Of a stretch of DNA of 21,762 nt, positions 1 to 7,844 are shown one piece after another. Position 1 is the stretch's first letter, and every line of letters begins with the position of its first letter. The notes under the pieces were generated by a model. That model made no database searches and had not been told where the DNA came from. It saw only the letters and a program-made list of their open reading frames with translations. The DNA is from a virus: positions 1 through 21,762 of IMG/VR virus record IMGVR_UViG_3300008267_008024; one strand, written 5' to 3'. The translations under genes were made by a program, and so were the position numbers.

Positions 1-318
1 GATATTATATTAATACGCAACGTTGGAGAACGTTTAAAGAAGTTTTATTCACTATCAGATAACTTGGATAAAATGATTTCAGCATTCTGTCATATCGTCG
101 ATACTACCTTAGAAGAAAAAGTTTTATCTGTTGGATGGTGGGGTATGATTATCAAATCAAATAAAACATTATTCCTAGAATCATCAGCTGATGTATATCA
201 ATCGGTACGTTGTAAAAATGATAGATTATCTGATGCAATTGCAAACTTTCATCAAAACAAATTATTCGTATTAGGAAGCCAATTAAGCACTAAAGTAACA
301 AAAAAATCACAGGACTAA
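1..318 (+). CDS. Unknown protein, cut by the left edge
   Basis: The frame is open from the first base to the TAA at 316-318, giving at least 105 residues with the N-terminus outside the window. A TTG at 64 could serve as a start, but the frame continues upstream without a stop, so a truncated longer gene is more likely. The visible part is mixed alpha/beta in character, with a hydrophobic centre (VGWWGMII) and a basic C-terminus (KVTKKSQD). I see no catalytic motif, membrane helix or zinc site, and I do not recognise the family. The stop codon overlaps an ATG (TAATG) that opens only a two-codon frame. The next real gene starts at a TTG four bases further on, so the two are probably read from one message. 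Confidence 0.6.
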   Translation, partial: DIILIRNVGERLKKFYSLSDNLDKMISAFCHIVDTTLEEKVLSVGWWGMIIKSNKTLFLESSADVYQSVRCKNDRLSDAIANFHQNKLFVLGSQLSTKVTKKSQD

Positions 319-322
319 TGAG

Positions 323-709
323 TTGAAAACACAATTATTATGCACATTTGCACATAAATCAGATTTAAATATAATAGTAGATTACATACAAACTAATTAT
401 ACAATACCGGAACGAAGAATATTCGTATTTTCAAATTCTACAGCTCCGGAAAATGTATATTGCACATATAATGCAGACGCTGGTACTCAACGAGGACAGA
501 ATACTATAAGCATTCACAGGAAAAAAGAAACTAATACGTTATATACAGTTAATGCACTTAATGAAGTGATACGAGAAGTTAACAACGGAGTATTAGATAA
601 AACATATCAGTTGGATTGGCAACGTTATCAAAATTCATTCATACTTACAGATGAATCTGGATATCGAATTATCAACTTGGTATTTTTTAAGAAAATTGCC
701 TGGCAGTAA
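323..709 (+). CDS. Conserved T4-like phage protein of unknown function, TTG start
   Basis: This 128-residue protein starts MKTQLLCTFAHKSDL if the TTG at 323 is the start. That N-terminus resembles a conserved hypothetical protein I recall from marine T4-like phages (MKTKLLCTF...), which supports the TTG despite its rarity; no ATG exists nearby in this frame. The middle (about residues 30-55) contains RRIFVFSNSTAPENVYCTYNA, typical of a small beta-rich fold. The C-terminal half carries alternating aromatic and charged residues and ends FFKKIAWQ. No catalytic motif, signal peptide or membrane span is seen. It lies four bases after the preceding gene and 25 bases before the next, consistent with one transcript. 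The function is unknown; the link to T4-like phages is from memory. Confidence 0.6.
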   Translation: MKTQLLCTFAHKSDLNIIVDYIQTNYTIPERRIFVFSNSTAPENVYCTYNADAGTQRGQNTISIHRKKETNTLYTVNALNEVIREVNNGVLDKTYQLDWQRYQNSFILTDESGYRIINLVFFKKIAWQ

Positions 710-734
710 TATTTATATATAGAAAAGGATTATA

Positions 735-1436
735 ATGAAAAAAAATACATTAGCAGAAAATATGCAACGTTTTGGTACTAAGAATCTAGATGAAGCTGGT
801 AAGTTTTATAAGGGTTCTAGATACAATGATGAACCATTTAAGTTTGGTGACGATAAACGATCATTAGCTACAAAAACTAATCCTGAGTGGGATGCATTTG
901 TAGATAAATATAATAACACTCCTGGCTTTGAAACATCAACATCTGCAGACGGTACGAGTTATAAAGCAGAAATCACAAATTTAGAATCTGGATTAAAATG
1001 GGTTGTTATGAACCAAAAAGGTAACAATTGGTCTTACGTAGGACGAGATCCAAGTTATTTAGGAAACCCAGAGTTTTGCCGAGATGCAAAAGAACTTATT
1101 GCAAACTTCGAAGAAATAAACGGAACTAGTATGGCAGAGAATATGCGTCGTTTCGGTACTAAGAATCTAAAAGAAGATGGAGACCAAAACAATGATGGAT
1201 ATCCTGATGAAACTGAAAAAATCATGATGTTGGCAAGAAATAAAGGATCCAAGTTCGTTTTAGTAACTCCACAAGTATGGAATGATATGGACGAAGAGGC
1301 ACAAGCTAATGCATTATTATCAGTAGTAAAAGATCCAGACGAAGCCGAAAGATATATTGGTGTTGACTTTAATGAATTACCGAGTGAAATAACAAGCAAC
1401 ATGATGGTGTTTGTAAGAACTGGTAACTTTTCATAA
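735..1436 (+). CDS. Unknown protein with a duplicated LAENMxRFGTKNL motif and a possible calcium loop
   Basis: This 233-residue protein has a good ribosome site (AAGGA, 5 bases before ATG). Residues 6-18 (LAENMQRFGTKNL) recur almost exactly at residues 133-145 (MAENMRRFGTKNL), so the protein looks like two units, each opening with the same short tag. After the second tag comes GDQNNDGYPDE (about residues 149-159), which fits the DxNxDGxxD calcium-loop pattern of dockerin-like and thrombospondin-type repeats. The first unit (about 20-130) has features of a small globular domain (WVVMNQKGNNWSYVGRD). I do not recognise either unit. In large phages, short N-terminal tags shared between proteins can act as capsid-targeting or protease-cleaved peptides. 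That is only a hypothesis here. The gene precedes a promoter-bearing gap and probably ends its transcription unit. Confidence 0.65.
   Translation: MKKNTLAENMQRFGTKNLDEAGKFYKGSRYNDEPFKFGDDKRSLATKTNPEWDAFVDKYNNTPGFETSTSADGTSYKAEITNLESGLKWVVMNQKGNNWSYVGRDPSYLGNPEFCRDAKELIANFEEINGTSMAENMRRFGTKNLKEDGDQNNDGYPDETEKIMMLARNKGSKFVLVTPQVWNDMDEEAQANALLSVVKDPDEAERYIGVDFNELPSEITSNMMVFVRTGNFS
750..788 (+). repeat. Tag repeat, copy 1 (LAENMQRFGTKNL)
   Basis: Thirteen codons near the start of the 735-1436 gene. They match copy 2 at 1131-1169 at 33 of 39 bases, with most changes silent or conservative. The similarity extends weakly downstream (DEAG against KEDG). Confidence 0.8.
1131..1169 (+). repeat. Tag repeat, copy 2 (MAENMRRFGTKNL)
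   Basis: Second copy of the tag, at residues 133-145 of the same protein. It begins with an in-frame ATG at 1131, so the second unit could once have been, or could still be, a separately started protein. Confidence 0.8.
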
Positions 1437-1471
1437 CATAAAAATAAACAAAAAAAAACTTAACTAATTAC

Positions 1472-1501
1472 TTTGAATTACCGAATTAATTATCTATATT
1501 A
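1472..1501 (+). promoter_or_regulatory. Promoter of the SSB gene (TTTG-19-TATATTA)
   Basis: TTTG at 1472-1475 and TATATTA at 1495-1501 are separated by 19 bases. This matches the spacing of Bacteroidota -33/-7 promoters. Three other gaps in the window carry the same pattern. The surrounding 110-base gap (1437-1546) is otherwise featureless AT-rich DNA. The expected transcript start near 1508 leaves a leader of roughly 40 bases. Confidence 0.55.
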
Positions 1502-1546
1502 TAATTAATAAATACATAAATTAATAACTTAACAAAAGGCAAAATT

Positions 1547-2323
1547 ATGGCTTTAAATTTAGATGCTATCAAAGCAAAACTTAACCAATTAAACAAGAGT
1601 GACGAAAAGAAAAACAATTTGTGGAAACCAGAATCTGGTAAGACACGTGTTCGTATCGTTCCTTATGTACACAGAAAAGACAATCCGTTCTTAGAATTGT
1701 ATTTTCATTATGACATTGGTAAAAAATCAATGTTATCACCAATCACATTTGGTAACGCAGATCCAATCGTAGAATTCGCAGAAAAATTAAAAAAGACAGG
1801 CGATAAAGACGAATGGTTAATGGGTCGTAAAATTGAACCTAAGATGCGTACTTATGTACCTGTAATCGTTCGCGGTAAAGAATCAGAAGGGGTAAAATTC
1901 TGGGGCTTCGGTAAACAAATTTACACTGAATTATTATCAATCATTTCAGATCCAGATTATGGCGATATTACCGACTTAATGAATGGTCGTGATATCGATG
2001 TAGAATTTACACCAGCTGAAGGGGGAGGATTTCCTAAAACAGCAATTCGTGTAAAACCAAATACTCAACCTGCGACCGAAGATAAATCAGTTGCTGAGAA
2101 AATTATGAATCAGCCTGAGATTACAGATATCTTCCCGGAGCCATCATATGATGAATTAGAAAAAGCATTAGCTGAATGGATGAATCCTGAAAATGCAGAT
2201 TCTGATGTGTCTGATGATGAAGAAGAAACAACATCGGCACCAGCAGCACCAGCAAAAACTTCAAAGCCAGTAGCAGGTAAAGTTGATGATGTTGCATCAG
2301 CATTCAATGATCTTTTCAATTAA
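1547..2323 (+). CDS. 32: gp32-like single-stranded DNA-binding protein
   Basis: This 258-residue protein coats single-stranded DNA at the fork and organises the phage replisome. The N-terminus (residues 1-30) is a basic segment analogous to the cooperativity region of T4 gp32. Residues 25-170 resemble the gp32 OB-fold core as seen in marine T4-like phages (KTRVRIVPYVHRKDNPFLEL, MRTYVPVIVRG, VKFWGFGKQIY). An acidic, Pro/Ala-rich linker (about 205-240) leads to the tip DDVASAFNDLFN, the expected docking tail for partner proteins. The protein contains no cysteine, so the zinc module of T4 gp32 is absent. The gene has its own likely promoter and an AAAAGG ribosome site. It is followed 10 bases later by the uvsX remnant, the usual recombination partner. 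Confidence 0.88.
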   Translation: MALNLDAIKAKLNQLNKSDEKKNNLWKPESGKTRVRIVPYVHRKDNPFLELYFHYDIGKKSMLSPITFGNADPIVEFAEKLKKTGDKDEWLMGRKIEPKMRTYVPVIVRGKESEGVKFWGFGKQIYTELLSIISDPDYGDITDLMNGRDIDVEFTPAEGGGFPKTAIRVKPNTQPATEDKSVAEKIMNQPEITDIFPEPSYDELEKALAEWMNPENADSDVSDDEEETTSAPAAPAKTSKPVAGKVDDVASAFNDLFN

Positions 2324-2333
2324 GGAGTTATAA

Positions 2334-3351
2334 ATGGCAAAGAGTAAAAGCAAACTAGAACTGGAAGATGCGTTAGCAAACACCTTAGCAGATAGTATTA
2401 ATAAGCAGTTTAAAGGTCAATCATTAAAAACGGCATTCTTTTTAGATGGCGATGATGATGCACCTAGCAATGTTAAGGATTGGATTTCATCAGGTTGCGA
2501 TTCACTCGATTTAGCAATTTCAAATCGACCGAACGGAGGATTCCCAGTAGGTCGAATTACTGAAATAACCGGATTAGAAGCAATTAGAGACAATTGAAGA
2601 AATATTCGAAACAATTGAAACTATAGTTGAGCAGGTTCGTAAGTCAAATAAAGATCGTTTGGTTACAATCGTAGTAGATTCAGTAATGGGAGCATCAACA
2701 AAAATTGAAATGGCTGCTGAATATGACAAGGATGGTTATGCAACAAGCAAATCAATTATTCTTTCAAAAGCAATGCGAAAAGTTACAAATTGGATTGCTC
2801 GAGAAAACATTTGTCTAATATTTACCAACCAACTTCGAACAAAATTAGGTGTTTCTTTTGGCGACGCTTGGACAACATCTGGTGGTAAAGCAATTCCATT
2901 CCATGCATCAGTTCGTCTTCGATTGAAAAACACAGGTATGATCAAAGCAAAGATTAATGGTGTCGAACAAGTAGTTGGAAGTAAAACTGAGGTTCAAGTT
3001 GTTAAGAATCGAATGGGTCCGCCACATCGTAAAGTAAATTATGATATCTACTATGATAGTGGTATTGATAATTTTGGTGGTTGGTTAGAAATCATGAAAA
3101 AGTTTGATTTAGTTAAACAAGCAGGTGCTCATTACACATTAGAAGATGTAGATCATGAAACAGGCGAAGTGTTTGGCGAAATTAAATTTCAATCAAAAAA
3201 CTTTGTAGAAAAGGTTATTGAAAATAAAGAAGTTCGAGATCGTTTATATCATAGGATCTGTGATGCTTATATTTTCAAATATCAAGCAGGTATCGATGGT
3301 GGCATTGATGATGTTATTATAGATGAATCAGTTATAGATGAAGAAGGCTAA
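2334..3351 (+). pseudogene. uvsX: UvsX/RecA-like recombinase broken by an internal deletion and frameshift
   Basis: UvsX is the phage RecA-family strand-exchange ATPase. The 5' part (2334-2597, 87 residues) begins normally after an AAGGAG site and reads GGFPVGRITEITGLEA, the strand leading into Walker A. It then reads four more codons to a TGA at 2595-2597. The rest continues in another frame from about 2581 (QLETIEEIFETIETIVEQV), through the Walker B strand (VTIVVDSVMGAS) and loop 2 region (TSGGKAIPFHASVRLRL), to an acidic C-terminus at 3351. The Walker A loop (GKS) and about 45-50 following residues are missing, so this is a deletion rather than a simple indel or an inserted intron. The deleted length must leave remainder 2 when divided by 3. 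Without Walker A the product cannot be an active ATPase. An assembly error at a short homology is equally possible. Confidence 0.82.
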
Positions 3352-4415
3352 TGAATAAGTATCAAGAGCTCTTTAAAAAGTTACAACAAGAAAAGGTAAA
3401 CTCCCCATCGGATGTCAATGATCATATCATGGTATTCGATGGGTTGAATACCTTCATCCGTGCTTTTGGAGCAACACCCTCAACAAATGAAGATGGAGAA
3501 CATATCGGTGGAATTACTGGATTTTTGTTTTCTATAGGAAAAGCAATACGAGATTTCAAACCTAGCAGATGTATAATCGTATTTGATGGTCGCGGAGGTT
3601 CTGCTCGTCGTAAAAAAATATATAGTGATTATAAAGGTAATAGAGCTAATAAAACCAGATTGAGAAGGCATGATCATCAGAATTTTGCTACAATTGAAGA
3701 CGAGCAAGAAGCAATGCGTTATCAATTCAGTCGATTAGTTTCATATCTAGATAATCTACCTGTTACTTTTATTGCAATTGATGGAATTGAAGCAGATGAC
3801 ACTATTGCATACATTGCACAGATGTATGAGGAACAAGCAAAGAAACTTACTATAGTATCTACGGATCGAGATTTCTATCAATTAATTAGTCCAACATTAC
3901 AAGTATGGTCTCCAATTAAAAAGAAAATGTATGATACCGAAACTCTGTTAGAGGAATTTGGTGTTCATCCAAATAACTATGTGGTGTACCGAACGTTTAC
4001 AGGTGATACCTCAGATAATATTCCAGGTGTAGATGGATTTGGTCCAAAAACAATATTAAAGACCTTTCCAGAATTAGCAGATGAAAAGGAATTTACTTTA
4101 GAAGATTTGCAACAAAAATGCAATGATAAAATACTTTTAAATGAAGGTAAAGGTTTTCAGAAAGTATTAGATAGTTATGATATTATTGATAAAAACTATC
4201 AACTTATGAATATTAAATTGTTAAACATTCCAGCACAGAATGCTAGTACAATTAGAGGTATTATGCAACAAGCAATACCTACTTTAAATAAAATGGAATT
4301 TCAACGTTTGTTCATGGAAGACAAAATGTGGACTACTATGAAAAATCTACCAGAGTGGTTGAATAACACCTGGCTATCGCTAAATGCATTTGCAATGCAA
4401 ACAAATAACAAATAA
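3351..4415 (+). CDS. rnh: 5'-3' exonuclease / flap endonuclease (T4 RNase H type)
   Basis: This 354-residue FEN/PIN-family nuclease removes RNA primers and flaps from lagging-strand fragments. Metal-binding acidic residues sit in the expected order: D30 (VFDGLNTFIRAF), D79 (VFDGRGG, followed by the basic arch RRKKIYSDYKGNR), E147-A-D-D150 (GIEADDTIAYIA), D172 and D174 (STDRDFYQL), and D219/D222 in TGDTSDNIPGVDGFGPKT, the helix-hairpin-helix entry. The length is somewhat greater than the 305 residues of T4 RNase H. The ATG overlaps the uvsX stop (TAATG), so its translation is probably coupled to uvsX. This is one reason the uvsX lesion may matter for expression. The family assignment is firm; the T4 rnh equivalence rests on context. 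Confidence 0.9.
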   Translation: MNKYQELFKKLQQEKVNSPSDVNDHIMVFDGLNTFIRAFGATPSTNEDGEHIGGITGFLFSIGKAIRDFKPSRCIIVFDGRGGSARRKKIYSDYKGNRANKTRLRRHDHQNFATIEDEQEAMRYQFSRLVSYLDNLPVTFIAIDGIEADDTIAYIAQMYEEQAKKLTIVSTDRDFYQLISPTLQVWSPIKKKMYDTETLLEEFGVHPNNYVVYRTFTGDTSDNIPGVDGFGPKTILKTFPELADEKEFTLEDLQQKCNDKILLNEGKGFQKVLDSYDIIDKNYQLMNIKLLNIPAQNASTIRGIMQQAIPTLNKMEFQRLFMEDKMWTTMKNLPEWLNNTWLSLNAFAMQTNNK

Positions 4416-4416
4416 C

Positions 4417-4447
4417 TTTGGATTTTATACGTAACTATCATATAATA
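4417..4447 (+). promoter_or_regulatory. Promoter of the helicase gene (TTTG-20-TATAATA)
   Basis: TTTG at 4417-4420 and TATAATA at 4441-4447 are separated by 20 bases. The TTTG falls just after the preceding stop codon. The ATG of the next gene is only 6 bases after the -7 box, so the message would be leaderless or nearly so. Confidence 0.5.
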
Positions 4448-4452
4448 AGTTC

Positions 4453-5820
4453 ATGACAGATAAATTAAGTGAATACGGTTGGGGCTTTCAAGTAAAAGTC
4501 TTAGCAGCAATGTTTACGGATAGAATATTTTTACAACAAATTGCAGATATTATTAGACCGGAATATTTTGAATCAGATGCAAATAACTGGTTGTTAGAAG
4601 TAATAATAGATCATTTTCATCAATACAAAACACCTCCCACAAAAGATGTTTTAAAAGTTAAATTAACTGAATTAAGTGATGATGGTCCCGAATCTATTTT
4701 AAAGACGGCAATATTAGAACAACTTAAAGATGTGTTCCGTTTTATGGAGTCTGATGATTTAACATTTGTTAAAGATGAAATTCTTAACTTTTGTAAAAAT
4801 CAAGAAATTAAACGAGCAATTATGGATTCGGTTAACCTATTAAAAATGGGTAACTATGACCAAATCAAAAGCAAGATTGATACTGCAATGAAAGCTGGGG
4901 CTGATACTAATATCGGTTTAGATTATAAAATTAATATTTCATCTAGATATGAGGAAGCTGCACGACAAACTATAACTACCGGATGGGATGTTGTTGATGA
5001 TTTAATGGATGGCGGCCTAGCTCCAGGAGAATTAGGAGTTGTAATGGCACCTGCAGGTATTGGTAAATCATGGTTGCTTATTAATATTGGTGCTAATGCA
5101 ATCAAAGCAGGACATACAGTTATTCATTATACATTGGAGCTTAATGAGAATTATGTAGGTCAACGTTATGATTCTGTGTTAACGGGAATAAATGCACAAA
5201 GTCTTAAGAACCATCAGGAAACAGTTGAAGAAAAGATGAAGACATTATCTGGCGATTTGATAGTAAAATATTATCCAACCAAGTCAGTAGGTGTTATGGG
5301 ACTCAAAGCACATTTAGAAAAAACTATCATGTTAGGCAAACGTCCAGATGTAGTTATTGTGGATTATGGTGACTTATTGAAAATCAATACAAAAAAGGAT
5401 AAACACGAAGCCTTAGAAGAACTTTACGAGGAGTTACGAGGAATGGCAGGTGAGTATTCCATTCCAGTTTGGACCGCGTCACAAGCAGGTCGAAGTGCGT
5501 TAGAAGAGGATGTTATTGAAGCAGATAAAATTGCATCATCATATGGTAAAGTGATGGTTGCTGACTTCTTAATGTCACTTTCTAGAAAGGTAGAAGATAA
5601 GATGTCAGGTACTGGTAGAGGTCACGTAATTAAAAATAGATTTGGGCCTGATGGTATAACATTGCCGAGTAAAATTAACACTAACAATGGGCAATTTCAA
5701 TTCTTCGAACCACAAACAACTCAGGGTAAACAAACTACTCAAGTTATGAAAAGTGGCGAGAATATTATGAAGAAAAATTTAGCTCAACGTTTTAAAGATT
5801 TAGGTGGGAATTTTGGATAG
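4453..5820 (+). CDS. 41: Replicative DNA helicase, gp41/DnaB-like
   Basis: This 455-residue hexameric 5'-3' helicase unwinds the fork ahead of the polymerase and, by analogy with T4 gp41, works with a primase. The N-terminal domain (about 1-140) is the helical DnaB collar (FQVKVLAAMFTDRIFLQQI). The RecA-like core follows GGLAPGELGVVMAP. Walker A is at residues 199-206 (APAGIGKS) and Walker B at 300-307 (VVIVDYGD). Motif H4 follows as TASQAGRSAL, and RKVEDKMSGTGRGHVIKNRFG carries the basic residues expected of the arginine finger region. The length is close to T4 gp41 (475). The gene follows its own likely promoter and is closed by a terminator, so it can be expressed as a single-gene unit as well as by read-through. 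No primase is seen in the window. Confidence 0.92.
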   Translation: MTDKLSEYGWGFQVKVLAAMFTDRIFLQQIADIIRPEYFESDANNWLLEVIIDHFHQYKTPPTKDVLKVKLTELSDDGPESILKTAILEQLKDVFRFMESDDLTFVKDEILNFCKNQEIKRAIMDSVNLLKMGNYDQIKSKIDTAMKAGADTNIGLDYKINISSRYEEAARQTITTGWDVVDDLMDGGLAPGELGVVMAPAGIGKSWLLINIGANAIKAGHTVIHYTLELNENYVGQRYDSVLTGINAQSLKNHQETVEEKMKTLSGDLIVKYYPTKSVGVMGLKAHLEKTIMLGKRPDVVIVDYGDLLKINTKKDKHEALEELYEELRGMAGEYSIPVWTASQAGRSALEEDVIEADKIASSYGKVMVADFLMSLSRKVEDKMSGTGRGHVIKNRFGPDGITLPSKINTNNGQFQFFEPQTTQGKQTTQVMKSGENIMKKNLAQRFKDLGGNFG

Positions 5821-5843
5821 GGCATTATATTTATTTATACAAC

Positions 5844-5871
5844 AAGGTCCGAACCATCGGTCCTTTTTTTG
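5844..5871 (+). terminator. Intrinsic terminator after the helicase gene
   Basis: The left arm AAGGTCCG (5844-5851) pairs with CGGTCCTT (5858-5865) through seven pairs and one T-T mismatch around a 6-base loop. A run of seven Ts (5864-5870) follows. It lies 24 bases after the helicase stop and separates that gene from the ribonucleotide reductase. Confidence 0.75.
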
Positions 5872-5912
5872 TCTAATAAACATTTATATTAACAACAAGG
5901 AGATTACAACAA

Positions 5913-7769
5913 ATGGAGATTTCAAACAAAATTTTGAGTGAAATTACGGTATATATGAAATATGCCAAGTACCTTCCTGAGCTCAATCGCAGAGAAACTT
6001 GGGAAGAATTAGTTACGAGAAACATGGAAATGCACATCAAAAAATATCCGACATTAGAATCGGAAATTAGAGATGCGTATACATTCGTGTATGATAAAAA
6101 AGTATTACCATCAATGCGTAGTTTGCAATTTGGTGGAAAACCAATTGAAATATCTCCTAACAGAATTTATAACTGCGCATATCTTCCAATTGATGATCAT
6201 CGCGCATTTGGTGAGGCAATGTTCTTACTATTAGGTGGAACTGGTGTTGGGTATTCTGTACAAACACATCATGTTGAAAAATTACCAGAAATACGTAAAC
6301 CGAATCCAAAAAGAACACGTAGATTTTTAATTGCAGATTCAATCGAAGGTTGGGCAGATGCAGTTAAAGCTCTTGTTAAATCTTATTTTGAAGGTGGATC
6401 CACATTTGTATTTGATTTTTCAGACATTCGTGCTAAAGGTGCTAGATTAGTTACATCAGGAGGAAAAGCTCCAGGACCACAACCACTTAAAGAATGTTTA
6501 ATTAAATTAGCAGGAATCTTAGATGCAAAAGAAGATGGTGACAAATTATCGGCAATTGAAGTTCACGATATGGTATGTCATGTTGCAGATGCAGTATTGG
6601 CAGGTGGTATACGCAGAGCAGCTCTTATTAGTTTGTTCAGCGCTGATGATGAAGAAATGATTTCATGTAAATCAGGTAACTGGTGGGAACATAATCCACA
6701 ACGAGGACGTGCAAACAACTCTGCAACATTAATGCGTCATAAATTAACAAAAGAATTCTTTATGGATCTTTGGAAACGTGTTGAATTATCTGGAGCTGGA
6801 GAGCCTGGTATTTATCTTACAAATGATAAAGATTGGGGAACAAACCCATGTTGTGAGATTGCATTAAGACCATTCCAATTCTGTAATCTTTGTGAAGTAA
6901 ATGCATCTGATGTAGAATCGCAAGAAGATTTACAAGCACGAGTAAAAGCAGCAGCATTTATTGGTACACTTCAAGCAGGATATACTGATTTTCATTATTT
7001 ACGTCCAGTTTGGAAACGCACAACTGAGAAAGATGCACTTATTGGAGTATCTATGACAGGTATCGGTTCTGGAACTGTATTAGGTTATGACATGAAAGCT
7101 GCAGCAAAAGCTGTTAAAGAAGAAAATGAGCGAGTAGCTGGATTAATTGGAATTAATAAATCAGCTCGTACGACTACAGTTAAACCAGCAGGTACAACAT
7201 CATTAGCATTAGGAACATCATCGGGTATCCATGCATGGCACAATGATTATTATATTCGTAGAATTCGCGTAGGTAAAAATGAAGCAATTTATACATATCT
7301 ATCAATTAATCATCCAGAACTAATTGAAGATGAGTATTTCCGTCCACATGACACTGCCGTAATTTCTATTCCACAAAAAGCTCCAGAAGGTGCAATTATG
7401 AGAACAGAATCTCCATTCCAATTATTAGATCGTATTAAAAAGGTACATCTAGAATGGGTTAAACCAGGTCACCGTTCAGGTAACAATACTCATAACGTAT
7501 CTGCAACAGTTTCACTTAAAGCAGATGAATGGGAATTAGCTGGAGAATGGATGTGGGATAACAAAGACCATTATAATGGATTATCAGTATTACCATATGA
7601 TGGCGGTACATATACACAAGCACCATTCGAAGATTGTAGCAAAGAAACTTATGAAACTATGATGAAATCACTTCATAACATTGATTTAAGTCAGGTTATA
7701 GAATTAGATGACAATACAGATTTATCAGGAGAATTGGCTTGTGCGGGCGGAGCGTGTGAAATCAAATAA
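5913..7769 (+). CDS. nrdJ: Class II (adenosylcobalamin-dependent) ribonucleotide reductase
   Basis: This 618-residue enzyme reduces ribonucleotides to deoxyribonucleotides using vitamin B12. The fold markers are MRSLQFGG and GGTGVGYSVQ. The reactive cysteines are C88 (NCAYLP), the thiyl-radical site C313 with E315 in NPCCEI, and C327 (NLCEVN). The C-terminus ends CAGGACEIK (C610, C615), the swinging dithiol that accepts electrons from thioredoxin. The usual Gly between the radical Cys and Glu is a Cys here (NPCCE rather than NPCGE). There is no neighbouring small subunit or activase, which supports class II. A thioredoxin at 10417 could be the reductant. The ribosome site is AAGGAG at 5899-5904. 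No cobalamin riboswitch is visible in the short leader. Many marine phages carry this class. Confidence 0.92.
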   Translation: MEISNKILSEITVYMKYAKYLPELNRRETWEELVTRNMEMHIKKYPTLESEIRDAYTFVYDKKVLPSMRSLQFGGKPIEISPNRIYNCAYLPIDDHRAFGEAMFLLLGGTGVGYSVQTHHVEKLPEIRKPNPKRTRRFLIADSIEGWADAVKALVKSYFEGGSTFVFDFSDIRAKGARLVTSGGKAPGPQPLKECLIKLAGILDAKEDGDKLSAIEVHDMVCHVADAVLAGGIRRAALISLFSADDEEMISCKSGNWWEHNPQRGRANNSATLMRHKLTKEFFMDLWKRVELSGAGEPGIYLTNDKDWGTNPCCEIALRPFQFCNLCEVNASDVESQEDLQARVKAAAFIGTLQAGYTDFHYLRPVWKRTTEKDALIGVSMTGIGSGTVLGYDMKAAAKAVKEENERVAGLIGINKSARTTTVKPAGTTSLALGTSSGIHAWHNDYYIRRIRVGKNEAIYTYLSINHPELIEDEYFRPHDTAVISIPQKAPEGAIMRTESPFQLLDRIKKVHLEWVKPGHRSGNNTHNVSATVSLKADEWELAGEWMWDNKDHYNGLSVLPYDGGTYTQAPFEDCSKETYETMMKSLHNIDLSQVIELDDNTDLSGELACAGGACEIK

Positions 7770-7793
7770 AATACAATGGGGTAACAATGTGCC

Positions 7794-7828
7794 ACTTAAC
7801 ATGCAAGTATTTTTAGCTTGGTATAATA
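7794..7828 (+). promoter_or_regulatory. Weak promoter candidate before the small Cys-rich gene
   Basis: TATAATA at 7822-7828 is a good -7 box, but the upstream element is ACTTAA rather than ACTTTG and the spacing is about 22 bases. It lies in the 75-base gap after the reductase gene. Confidence 0.25.
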
Positions 7829-7844
7829 TAAGAAAACAAAACGG

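Noticed and set aside
1437-1546. Possible origin or small RNA in the AT-rich gap before the SSB gene
   Set aside because: Only the promoter-like boxes are visible; there are no iterons, strong hairpin or terminator.
2581-2660. uvsX interruption as an intron, intein or translational bypass
   Set aside because: Nothing is inserted; coding sequence is missing, so no splicing or bypass could restore Walker A.
5868-5891. Promoter before the reductase gene (TTTG then TATATTA)
   Set aside because: The spacing is only 13 bases, and the T-rich part belongs to the terminator.
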